Origin: Heliocidaris tuberculata
Lineage: Eukaryota > Echinodermata > Echinoidea > Camarodonta > Echinometridae
Assembly: GCA_025618425.1 (NCBI GenBank)
Contig: CM046832.1
Location: 73,110,890 to 73,174,889 of the forward strand
DNA length: 64,000 nt
Direction of reading: 5' to 3'
The position numbers and the translations under genes were made by a program. Numbering within the stretch: the stretch's first letter is position 1; the number at the start of each line of letters is the position of its first letter. Of this stretch, positions 22,570-35,000 are shown piece after piece. The notes under the pieces were generated by a model. It worked only from the letters and a program-made list of their open reading frames with translations, had not been told where the DNA came from and did not search any database.

Positions 22570-22654
22570 GCTGAGTCTGCCCTAGTGCTGAGTCTGCCCT
22601 AGTGCTGAGTCTGCCCTAGTGCTGAGTCTGCCCTAGTGCTGAGTCTGCCCTAGT
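22570..22654 (+). repeat. 17 bp minisatellite, five units (copy 1)
   Basis: Five perfect units of GCTGAGTCTGCCCTAGT, followed by a decayed unit starting GCCGAGC. Copy 2 has six units at 63469-63570. Confidence 0.95.
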
Positions 22655-23734
22655 GCCGAGCTAGCCCAACCCCCTTTTTATCTGTTGTTTTAGGACCCAT
22701 GCAGTGTAGACCAAAATTATTCTCTTCATCTATTCATATGTATAACAGATTGTTATGCATGAAAACCATTACTGAAACTTGGACTATGTTATATGTATAT
22801 GTTGATAGGTGATGATTTTACAACTTTAATAGTGTCTGCAGCCATTACTTCCTGTTAAAGATGACATTGATTTTATTGTAATGTTATGTATTTCCTTGTT
22901 AAGCTGATTTTACAAATGAAATGTCTTAGATATTCAGTTTTTAGAACACGTCAGTTTATAAACCTTCAATAATATTTTGATTTTTGAATATGTGTTATAC
23001 CCATATGTAATGAGGAGATGCATTTGCCGCTGTTGAAGATGACCTCATTGACAGATTTTTTCTTATTATGTATTTCATTGGTATACTGATTTTATAAAGG
23101 ACAATTCTTCAGACATTCAGTTATGAGAATGATTTTCCATAAACCAATGTTCAAATACAGTATGTGGATCTTTTAGAGTAGTTCGCAAAAAAAAAAGGGA
23201 TGTGAAAATGTTTGAAATGGTATATACTGAATTATTCATTCTTTTTCACTTCAGTTTTTTTTTTTCTTGTTATCAACTCAACTATATAGAGATGCATTAA
23301 ATTTTTACCGAAGAAAGTGAGAGGAAAAACAAATTAGTATTTCTTTAGGATTGACTATGGTAAGGGGTTCTTGACACCACAAAATTTTAGAAAATCCTAG
23401 GGTACAACATGATGGATATTATTAGTAAAGTTTTTACACCATTTCAAACAAGTAAAAGTCGTGATGAGGGCTGATGAGTTCTGATAGAGCTGTAAGACCT
23501 GTACTGAACAGGAAGAAGAGCTCGGTTGCTGGCATTTTGATCCTTGGACTCTGATTGTTTTCACGAAAATGAAGAATTGCCTTATGCCTAAGGATTATAT
23601 TCTATTGATTATACATGTCCAATATTTCATCCAGTAGCCTCTGATTTATTGAGTTATTGTTTCAGTACCTTAAATGTTGTAGAGTGACGTAAAATATATC
23701 TATCTTAAAAATGTTCCAAGTTTATTTTACTGTA

Positions 23735-23813
23735 CAGTGGAAACTCATTATAAAGAGCTGCGATATAATGAGATTCCTGATACAACAAGGTAATTTATAG
23801 TGAGTTTCCACTG
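23735..23813. mobile_element. 79 bp pogo/Tigger-like MITE with TA target duplication
   Basis: CAGTGGAAACTCATTATAAA at the left pairs with TTATAGTGAGTTTCCACTG at the right, flanked by TA on both sides. CAGTGGAA..C.TTATAA is the classic end of pogo/Tigger-type mariner relatives. Only the two ends remain. Confidence 0.75.
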
Positions 23814-24159
23814 TACTTGTTATGTCAATTTGATTCATAGGTATTTGAAGGATGTGATACTTTGTTTAAACAAGTGTTGCATCACTGATGTGCAATTGAA
23901 TAGAATATATTATCCATTAAAATCAAATATAACCTTCACTCATTAAGGAAAAAAAAAATTTCTACATGTCACAAATTGTTTATTCAACTTGACAAATGGA
24001 GCATGCTGTGTGATTTGGCCCTTTTTGTCGTTACCCACCATCATTTATTTGATTATATTTTGAGGGGACTTGTTTCTATAACCATCAAAAGTGATACTTT
24101 CATTCGGTTGCAGAAAAGTATCCTTTATATCATGGTCTTTATATCCCTCAGTCCCTTCC

Positions 24160-24600
24160 ACAACCGCCCCCCCCCCCTAAAAAAAAAAAAGGCCAAAAGA
24201 AATCAAGAGAAGAAAATTTCGATATATAGTAAATATCTTTAAACATATAGACTTATTCCAATCTCTCTCTTCATCTTAGAATTAAGAGTCTTATACATGT
24301 ATCTCTCTGTGATAATTTTGTAAATTATCTCCTCTACCCCATCTTGTGTATATACCCCTTCTAAAGTTTTTCTTTAGGATCAGTGATGAAGCTTGGGTCC
24401 ATCTTTAATAGGGGCACCGATATCAAGAGGGGGGCATCGGTCTTACTTAAAATGCGAATTGTTGTGGCCAACGGTCGTGGTTAGAAGGAAATCTATTTTG
24501 ACATTCCCTTCCCCTTTCCCTTTTTCATTTTTTTTTGTCTTTTATTTTCATTTTATTCATTTATTTTTTGCCATTTAATTGAGGGCACATGCCCCGTGCG
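24160..24600. other. Intergenic low-complexity stretch
   Basis: C-run and A-run at 24168-24190, T-rich sequence at 24520-24570 and no gene-like frame. Confidence 0.5.
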
Positions 24601-25105
24601 TCGCTGTTTAGGCTGATGCCCCTCCCCTGGCTTAGGGTCCACCATCCACTGATCTGCGCTCATTGATGTCAGCGCTTCCGTTCCCCTCTCTTCATCTATT
24701 AGAACTCAAGAGGGAGACATTTTACTGGTCACTGTGTACGATTGCAGTGTGTTGCGTGAGATAACAATACATGTAGTTAAGTTATATTGCGTTGAGCTGA
24801 GATATGCGGCTGGCATTATTTGTACCGGCAGCGTTGAATGAAGAGAGCTACTAATGACAGACGGTGAGTTAAGATGTCAAATTCTGAGTCAATCATTAGC
24901 ATTTTGTTTTGATGTCTAGATGTTATGCTGGCTGTGATAATACTGTATCATAAATAGAAATGGGAAGAAAGAATGAGAAAGTCAGAAAGCTAGTGTTGAG
25001 TGGAATACGATTGTGAAAGTTGAAATTTAAAAAAATCGCCGAATATCAACAGGGAATGTAACCAGTGGGACTAGTACGACACATTGTGAAGATATATCTG
25101 ATGGG

Positions 25106-25467
25106 GGGACCTAAAGCTACGCACTTTGTTTCCAGCGGCTAAAAAGTCATTTTATTCATTGGTTGATGCAAATTTCTTTTATATATCTTGATTCTACTTT
25201 TGTTCGACAAAATGAAAGGGTCCTCAAGCTACGCACACGTAATGAATGAATGCAAATCTTTTTGGTGATGAATAATGTGAATGTTACCCCGATTTCCAAA
25301 TAGTGATAATATCACGAGAAATCAAAGGAAAATTACTCATTCTTTTTGGCAATTGTAAAGGATATTTTTGTTGCTCAGTTACACCAAAAGTTTGGCGCAT
25401 CGAACGCGTTGCATTGCGCGTATTTGTGGGGTGCGTAGCTTTAGGACCTGCGTAGCTTTAGACCTAG
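25106..25467. mobile_element. MITE with GACCTAAAGCTACGCA ends
   Basis: GACCTAAAGCTACGCAC at 25108 is matched in reverse by GTGCGTAGCTTTAGGACC (25431-25448) and again by TGCGTAGCTTTAGACC (25449-25464), so the right end carries the repeat twice. An internal variant CTCAAGCTACGCACACG lies near 25223. No coding sequence is visible. Confidence 0.6.
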
Positions 25468-26270
25468 ATTGCTATAATGTCCAAACTGCGCAAGTTAAGT
25501 CTTGAGAAATTTGATATTTGATATTTGAAAAGCATCGGATGTCCAATGATCATTGCCCCTTTGCATGGAACCATCCATATGTTGTGTCAGTTTCCATCAC
25601 AGTTGGTCATGTTGATGGGGTGTCCAAATGTTGCTTTCTACTCTCGCACATTTTAAATTTTCTTGAAACATGATATTTTAGTGATATTTGATTTGTGATT
25701 TCTCACATTATTCAAAACTTTATTGAAATCAATTTATCCCAAAATGATAAAGGCTAAAAATGAACAAAACTAGAAGATGATTGGAGGAATTGTGGAAATA
25801 TTGCACTATCAAAATGTGATGCTGTTTCAGTCATTAATCAGAATGATTGAACAAAAAAATCATGACATTTAGTCATTTATAATTACCAGCCTGAACTTCG
25901 CGGACATGAGTTTACAGAAGATTTATTCAAAGTAACAATTCACCAAAGGTAAGGTAATTGCAGTGCAGTTAATTACAAAGCAAAATATACAAGAAGTTGA
26001 TTGCACTTTTGATTTATGATGGTGTGACCATATTCCGTGCATCTTTAAAAATGTATCAGATTTCAAAAATCTAGTCCCACTAATGGAAGAAGGAACCTAA
26101 AATTACCACTCGACTTTGAATTTTTACTTGAATTTTCTTTGGAATTGGATAAGAAATAAAGAAATTGAAATATTGACCAAAGAGCTAGATCAGCAAATTT
26201 CTCAGTAAAAAGTGAAACCAATTGATTTTCGGATATTTTGCCTTGCAATTGCTGCAATTATCTTATCTTT

Positions 26271-28095
26271 CAGAGCTGCCAACTAGTACGGATTTTCCGT
26301 AATTGGTACGGAAATTAACCATCATTACGGAAGTACGGAATGTTGCCCAAAAATTACGGATTTCGGGAAATCCGATAATGCACTATCGTCTATGCAGCGA
26401 GCGCTGCATGCATGCCGCTGGCTCGCTCCTACATCACCGCCTCTTTCCCGGTGCGGCCGCCGAGCCCTGACGCCCGATGCCCAGCTATTTGCGCTCCCTG
26501 CAATGGCATGCACAATTTCCTTCTCCAGCCGCGCCTGCATGCATGCATGCATGTGATGTATGTGTGTGTGGCCACGTGGCTTCACTGTATGCCGTGTGTA
26601 TATGAATGAAGTGTGGAGTACGTACGTGTATGTGTATTTAGCGCGGTGTTCCAAGCCACGGGGTTGACCAAAGCGAATTCGCCTGCAGTCAAATTCGTAA
26701 CAGTTGCAGAGCTGTGACTAGATCCCACATTATTTTATTTTCATCAAATGAGAAATTATCAATATTAATTTCAAAGAACTGATGTCATATGTCATGTGTT
26801 TCTAATAAAACTTGATATTTAATGCCTCCTTTGTATCCTTTCATGTTGTCTTTTGCTGTTGCTGTCTGTTGATTTTAAGTCCTTGATTCAGTGTAGACAC
26901 CCTTTTGGCTTTTTTTTTTGGGGGGGTCCTCGGTAGGCTATCGTATATTTCCATTTCGTGCACCGTGGCCACCATCAAGGAACATTTATACCCAATATGA
27001 GCTCCGTGTCAAACTGTAAACTGATCCACCCACAACCCCCCCCCCCCCAAAAAAAAAAAATGCCGAATGGGGCTAATCGTTAGCGGGCAAATCAATTTGG
27101 GGTGAGTTGAACATGTAGACGATTTAGTAATGTAAACAGTGTTGCAGCGAAAATTATGCGCGATGTATTTTTTGTTCATCTGACTTTTCGATTGGACATG
27201 GAGGAGCAAATGATATTCAAGCGCACATGAAGTCAATGAAGCATCGCTCCGCAGTAGAAGCCAGCGAAAGTAACCGGGGTTGCAACATCGCAAAGTTTTT
27301 TTCTCCCCAAAGACAATACAGTTATTAGAGCGGAGGTTCTCATGACACAGTTTTTGATTGAACATAATGTACCATTCACAGTCGAATGAAGGCAAGTCGG
27401 GACTTGCATTCAACTTTGTACATGAAGTCAATGCATCGGCAGGTACGGGGGTTTTGGATTTCCATTTGTTTTTTGCCGACGCCATCATACTCGTACATGT
27501 AGTTTGCGATAAGCCAAAAAACTCGCCACAAAACCGCTGATTTCTTGATTTTTAACGCTTTTTCGGCGAACCTGTTTCTTAGCAGTGGACTTAAGCCCCG
27601 CGTGCTTTGGAAATATGGCGCCGATTCCGCATTTTTGACGGTGGAATTAGGCTTTCTAGACGGATTTTTGGAGGTGACTATGGGACTTTCTTGTGGTGAG
27701 TGACAATGTCTGTGTGTACGATGATGTGATTTGTGTGTGTTGTGGCAATAGAATTTGCTGGCTTGTGGTCATATTGTATGATAATCTGTAGAATCATGGC
27801 GGCGGAAACTTTCAGCTTTTTTCCACTCTTTTTTTGAAACCACATTCACAGGCCTGATAATAATAATGATAATAATAATAATAACAATACTACTACTACT
27901 ACTACTACTACTAATAATAATAATGTGAAAAAGCTGATTGCATCATGTGCGCACCGCGTCTGCGCAGTGTTGTACATGTAGTGCCGGTTTTTTTAGATTC
28001 ATAGCGCCGCGTAGGAAATTACTGATTTCTTCCCAAAATTACTGATTTTGAGGCTTGTGATTACTGATTTCCTATTCTGCAGGTTGGCAGCTCTG
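26271..28095. mobile_element. 1.8 kb hAT-like non-autonomous element
   Basis: The terminal inverted repeat CAGAGCTGCCAAC / GTTGGCAGCTCTG (26271-26283 and 28083-28095) is perfect over 13 bp and is flanked by ATCTTT on both sides (26265-26270 and 28096-28101), a 6 bp target duplication. Subterminal TACGGA and ATTACTGAT repeats follow. The interior holds CpG-rich sequence (26395-26480), a C/A-run (27037-27060) and an (ATA/ACT)n microsatellite (27859-27922), but no transposase. CAG..CTG ends with 5-8 bp duplications are typical of hAT elements. Confidence 0.75.
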
Positions 28096-28101
28096 ATCTT
28101 T

Positions 28102-29084
28102 GATAAATGATCTGTAAAGTCAGGTTCATGAAATTTGCACTCCTTGTTTGCCCTGCTTTTTTTTTCAGCTGTAGTGCATTGCAGTCTGAGATGGAATTTG
28201 GATAATTCTGGAGATCTTTGTTAACAAATTGTCTAGTTATGCCCATTTTTAATGTTAGTCTAAAAATTTTGTTTTCCGTTTGGCATTAAACAGTCTAAAT
28301 GAATTTTTGTGGAATATGCTGAATCATGGATTGAATATCACATTCTTAAATACTTTAAAATGTGTGTGAAGTGTGGACACCCCATCATACAATTTTGATG
28401 GCATCTTCAATAGAAATGAATTTAGCACAGATTGGTTCAGAGAATGTGAAAACCAGTCAGTATACCAACACATTGCTTGTTTGGAGAGGATGGTTATCTG
28501 GACAGATCTTTTCTTAGCTATAAATTTTAAAAAGTTTTGCATGCATTTTTTCATGAATGTTTTCAGAATGTTGACAATCTTGTAAGTAGCAAATATTTAT
28601 GATACACTGTAGTTAACCTACTTGATGCATATTTCATTAAATCCAGCAGCAAATACAATGGCCTAAAATTTAGTATCTGGTCACACAACCTCCCAACCTG
28701 AATACTATTCAATAGTCAATGACCTCAAGTTTTTGAGCTACAGTGCTTAAAACATCACTTAAAATGTTTTTGTTTTTTTTGTTCAAAGAAAAATGAAGCA
28801 ATTATCAAAGCAGAGAATGTCATGAAAGTCTAGTTCCTTGTTCATCTGTAGTATGAATAGTTGCAATGGTCACAGAGCATTTTTATAGATCAACCCTCCA
28901 ATTTTGTTTCTCTATCTCTCTCTATCTCTCTTGGACCTCTTTTAGAATTTCACCAAAAATGTCATCTTCTCGAAGAAAAGTTTTTGGGATGTTTGAAGGC
29001 TTATGGTGCTACGTGATTTTTCATCAGGCTTCTAACAGTAATATCATCCATTTTTTTCTCCTTGGTTTTCTTACACACACATAG
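28102..29084. other. BDP1: Upstream flank of BDP1, no gene recognised
   Basis: AT-rich sequence with short open frames only. It should contain the BDP1 promoter unless an upstream non-coding exon exists. A pyrimidine tract (28910-28935) and the acceptor-like CACACATAG (29076-29084) precede the start codon. Confidence 0.4.
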
Positions 29085-29090
29085 AACAAC

Positions 29091-32000
29091 ATGAGAAGAT
29101 CAAAAATAAAGCCAAGTATCAACTTGGCATCCAGAAGGTCGGTGTCCACACCTTCCCAGTCTAAGGATAAAGGAACACCCACAACGCCAAACACCACACA
29201 GGGAACAGCTGTTGTTCCAAAATCAACACAGGAATGTGAAAATGATCCTCAGAAGCCAACAAGGGAAAGAAGATATAGCCAGACTGAAAGAACAGATACT
29301 GCCACTAATAAGGAGGTATTTTCTTGTATTTTTCAGTATTAAAAATATCTAAATTCAATTTCAGTTCAATTCAATTCAATTCAATTTTATTTCGCAAGAT
29401 AAAATCAATATACATAGTAACAATAAATTGAGATAATATACAAAATTATGCGGGGCTTTCCATAAAGGTTAAAAAACCTGTAGTATTTGGATCGCCCAGA
29501 TCCATTGGGGCATTTTATCAGATAAATAGGATGATGATTCATTGCAATCAAATATTTCAATTGCTCACAATATTTCACTTTTATTTCAATAAATTTCAGC
29601 ATAGTTCATTTTCAGAAGAAATGAACATAGGCCCTAATGTATAAAACTCTAAAATGATATGAATCCTGCACAAAACATCCATACCTCAAAATGTAAGATA
29701 GACAATGATGAAGGAAATCAAAACAGTTGAGCAGAAAGGGGAAGTCGGGTCTTTTGGGGCCATTTTTATTTTCAACTTTTACTGCTACATTATAACTTAT
29801 GTCTTTGTATGAAAGGGAATACAATATGTATTGCTGTGTAAAATGTGGCTTACTCTTCACTTGTGCTATGTTATACATATTTTTTTTTCTTTGTTTAAAG
29901 GTTTCAAGTCTTGTTCCTGAAGTAGCCTCAGTACCTACTTCTTTGCCACTGAAGGATACAACAAAACAACAGGATGGTGCTTCCAAACCCCCCAATGAGC
30001 TAAAAGACCATGAAGAGCAATCAACAGATGCACCTATTCCAACCGGTATGTCTACGTCATCACATCTGTCAGGAGTGCAGGAGACTGACCCCAAGATGGG
30101 TTCATCGTCTGTCAGAAGAAAAAGGTTTTCAGCCGTTCCCAATCTGGGTCAGCCAAGGTTGCGACCCTCGGGCCAAAAGTCAGAGGGCACAACTGCTAGG
30201 GCATCTTCAGAGATGAGCAATCACCAGGAGCAGAAGGAGAATGAAGAAGCTATCAAGAAACCTCCACCTGTTCAAAGGATGCTCACTGTACCAACAACCA
30301 ACAAAAAAGGTTTGTTTATAAAACACTAGTCATCATAAAATGGCCGCCAGATTGCAATGCTCCCTAGTGGAGTGGAGAATGTGCACTATAAGTGAAGAAT
30401 CGTAACTGGATCCAATGACCAGGATAATAATACGCTTTAAAAACTGGAAAGGCGCCGTATAAATGCAGGTATTAATATTATTATTATTAAGGATAGCATT
30501 TGATTTAGAGTATGGTATTTCTAAAGACAAAATGTCGCAAAACAAGTCTAATGAATAATTATTTTAATTTACTCTACGTTTGGCAATGTCTACTTAGCAT
30601 TGTTTTTTTTTTTTGCATATGTATTATTTTGTTTGAAAAGGCGGTGCAACTGGTCCAGCAATCACATCGATGGGACTGGAAGTACAGAAAAATACAGCTG
30701 CCAAGAGTCTTGAAGCCATCTCTGTACAGAACATACCCAAAGCTTCATCAGCGTTGATTACCAAGACTTCAGAAACACAAGTATCTGCAGATAGCAAGTC
30801 ATCTGAAGTTGATGGCAAAAGGAGTGTTCTTCATGCTAATGTGTACAGCAAGAAGTTGAAAGAACTGAAAGACCAAATGAACGAAGAGGTATGAACATTC
30901 TTATATTTAGATGTGATAGCTTGTGAAAAAAAATCTTTAACACAAATTTCACATTTTTCAAAATATGATTTTTCACTCTTCACATGGTTTTCATCTAAAC
31001 TGGCAATATTAATAACACTGTCAATATGCTCATAAATGTATATATACATACATTCCTTTTCTTCCAGACTCCATCTAAGAGAAGAAAACGTCATGCAAGA
31101 AGCAGCAGTCCAGACCGAGCCAAAATGACCATGGGAGATTTGATCTACTATAATCCAAGAACGAACCGCATGAAGTAAGATTACATCCATATTGCATGAT
31201 GTTTGAATTGGTGGTTATTTTCACTATAATGTTATAAAGTGAATTTTATGTCAGTAGACAGCTTTCCCAGAGGAGTATATCATAGGTCACCAGGAGATTT
31301 TTTTAGTAGACTACATCTATTCTAGTGCTCTAATATTGTTATTGTTTTAATCTATTTATTTTCAGAATTACTATATTTTAACCCTAAAAGGGGCGGGGAG
31401 GTGGAATCCCCCCCCCCAGATGTTTCTCGCGATATGTCCGCAACGCGCAAAGTTAAAATTAATTTATTTTATGCTGTTTATGATCACGAAAGTGTCCCCG
31501 ATGAATTTTATCCAAAAAACAATAAAAAACAAAAGGTAAAAAAAAACAAAGAAATACATAAGAAATTTTAAATACAATAAAATACATAAGAAATCAATTT
31601 TGATACCGAATTTTTTTCAAGTATATTTGCTAAGAATACTGGAAAGAGTGTCTAGACCAAAAAATAACATTTTTTGAGCTTTATTTAATGATTTAGAGCA
31701 AAATTTTGATTTCATGCATAAATTAGCATAATTAATTAATGTGGAAATTTTTCGGAGCATTTAACTATACAGTTTTGTAGATTACGTTGTGGACGACGTG
31801 CGTGCCGATTTTCGGCGCGATCGCGGGTCGACGGTCAAGATCTCAGGGGGGGGGTGCATTCCACCCCCCGCTGTGGCATGGCCAAAATATCGCGGCCCTT
31901 TTAGGGTTAAAGGAATAAATGTTAAATCCCTCTTGTTTAACCCGTCTTGTGCCCCAGATTTTATTATCTTTTGTCATATATGTACTTCAGATATTCAAAT

Positions 32001-35000
32001 GTTCAATTCTGAGTATTTGTTTCATTTTGAAATGTACCATTCATCAAGTTAACTTTGTTATGCACATACCTGTTTCTGTTTCAGGAAGAATATCCCGACT
32101 TCAGTTTATCTAAAATTTAAGGAATTTCAAAGGAAATTTTTTGGGGACCGGCCTGTTATGTTAACCAACACCGGTTAACCGTAGTGATCTATGGTCTGTG
32201 TTTTTATTTGTCTTTAAATAATGATCCTAGATTTTAGGGCTAGTCAAATTAGGGCCTCTATATTCCTTCAGACAAACCGTCATACTTGATGATTAATAAT
32301 CTTATAATTTCTCTATTTTCAGGATGTCAGAAGCAGAGAAGCAGAACAAGAAGGCCAAGACAGAGACTAGCCAGAAAAAGAAAGTCACCTTTGCAAAGTA
32401 TGTACATGCATATCCAAATTGCAGTCATTTCATTAACATGCCATGATCTCCATCATCTCTTTGGTTTATATATTAATAATTCACTTAATGCTTTGGCTTT
32501 GAATTAATGAATTGAATAGATTGCCTTGGAATGTAACATTTGTATCAGTCAAATATATCATATTATTGTTCACTGTCTGAGTTGTTTTGGCCTAATTCAA
32601 GGCTTGGCATTATTAACTGCAGCATCTAGGAGACATGTAGTATGAAACTCTGTCTTCTTGTAAAAAAATAGTTTTTTATTTGTTATGAAAAGATTGAAAG
32701 CTCTTGATCATCATCCAAAACTTGTCTTCTTGATATTCATTTCTAAAAAAAAAATTCTTACTTTCTATTTTCATTTTGAAATGAAATAAATCTCAACTTT
32801 AACTAAGCTTCTTATTATGTTTGATATGTGTATTGTTAACTAATCAAACATATCCCAAATCCTTGTAGGCCCAATCATGGAAAACTTACTCTCCCCCTGT
32901 ATATGCATATCTGTAATTGATATTTGTGATTTCTTTGTAGTAATGAAGAGGAAGTAGAGGAGGATATTGAAGATGATACTTCATCCACTGCCACCATGGC
33001 CCCCCAGGTGAAGATTGGACCAGACGGTGAGATCATTATCGATCAGAACAGCTTGTATGTCGAAGCTTCACCGGCTAAGACCTTTGACCCTTTGGAGAGC
33101 GAGATCGTCCATGAAGACTCCTCACATACCACTTACTCCAGCTTCATGAATCGAAAGCGTACTGCAGCCTGGACAGAGAAAGGTAGGACCATAGTGTTTT
33201 CATTTCTCAGGAATGAAAGGGATGCTAATGTAGTCATTTCTGACAAATACCAGCCAAATCGGTGCAATGAAAAAATATTCGTTAGCTGATATATGAGCAA
33301 GATAGATTAGAAAACCAATTTGTTGTCTCTTAACAATTGAAAATGTATTTTAGCTCCATAGATATATGTGTGTTGATGCTGTTTAGTGTATGTGATTTTT
33401 AGCATTTGTTAGAAATATGCGATGTATTCTTCTGTTCTGAATAATACATGTATTGCTCGATAAACAATGAGAATCAATTTCTCCCTTGAATTGCAATTGC
33501 AATTCTAAATCTGTATATTATTTTATACCCCTTTCCTATCCCTACCATCCCTTTCTCTTGCTTCATTAGATACAAGGAGATTCTACTTGGCTTTGAGTGC
33601 AGTTGGGACTGACTTCACCACTATCAATGCTATGTTCCCTGCTAGGACTAGAGCAGAGATTAAACGCAAGTTCAAGAAAGAGGAGCGCCAAAACCGCAAG
33701 AAAGTTGACTTGGCCCTGTGTGAGTAGTAGAACTTCACTTTAAAGTATCGTAAACTCATTTACATGTTGCCATATCTTTTAGATACGAAACGGATAGCAC
33801 AAGATCGTAGTACTTGGAGATGCTTGTTGTAGAAAAAGATTGGGTCACTAAACCTGTCATTTGACAGATCACTAGTGATGATGATGATGTTGCCTTGAAA
33901 ATTTCCATGAGAAGCAATAAGAATTGTTTTTTTATGGACAGTATCCTTATTAGCAGCTTATTAATCAGATTTGATATAAGATGTTACTCTCTTATTTATT
34001 TTTTCCTGTTCATTTAACACCAGAAGTATGGAAAGTTGCACAACACTATGTTCCAGTCTCAAACCAGATTGCTAATTGTAACAAATTGTTTCCACATAAT
34101 TATGATATTCAGAAAGTATAGGTGTTGTCATTGAGAGGTATGTTCATTTGACAGGGATGCAAAGGTCATAGGTTTCAAGCCCTGGCATATGACACTTGAT
34201 ATCCTTATGCAAGACATTTGATCTGTTCTACTTCTCTCCTCCCAGGTATTAAATGGATACCAGGTAGGATGCGAAAATAATTGTGGTTGGATTACCATGT
34301 GGGTGCCTTGAAAATGGTTACTGGCTCAAATACTTTCCATATAGTGAAAAATGTATTTGTAAGTGGGAACCATTTTTATATTGAGTGATTGTGTAATAGT
34401 ATACAATGGGACATGTTGATCAGTTTGGATAGGTACTATATGTCCAAGACATTAATTTATATTCTTTTTCGTGATTTTTTTTTCTTTTCTAGTGAATCGT
34501 CAGGAGTTGGATATGTCTCTATTTGATCCACCTTCAGAAGAATCTGATGGAGAGTCTGTGGTTGATGAAGATAAGAACAACAAGTCTACTATCCGTAATA
34601 AGAAAAATCCTACCAAGAAAAATGGTGAGTTGTATTTTCAATACATCCATATGAGTTCTGAAATTCAGAAGTGAAAATCAGAGTCAGAACTGGCGAAAAA
34701 GTATCCCCTTTGCCTTATAAAGTGAGAAAAATATTTGTATTTTCTCAATAAATCAATGTCTACTTATTTGATCTGTTTGCCAATTAACAATATAACATTG
34801 TTTTGTTTAAATATTTGATGTATGGATGCTACCAGAACCATTGGATTTCGGGAATGTCTTTTGACCATGATCATATTTCAACATCTTATTTGATTGTTAG
34901 GTCATTTCAAGTAGACATGCAATATGGATAAAATGTACTAATTATCTAAAAATTTGTAAAGTCTGTACAGATATGTATGATTAAAGATTTTTTGATTTTT

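Larger units (their letters stand above)
5912..23070 (+). repeat. First copy of the large direct duplication
   Basis: This is the partner of 47230-64000. The right limit is only the point matched by the end of the window; the left limit coincides with the gap edge in the other copy, not with a visible repeat or breakpoint motif. Confidence 0.95.

Noticed and set aside
27009..27488. 159-codon minus-strand frame
   Set aside because: Lies inside the hAT-like element, includes a poly-Gly from a C-run, and shows no transposase or other domain.
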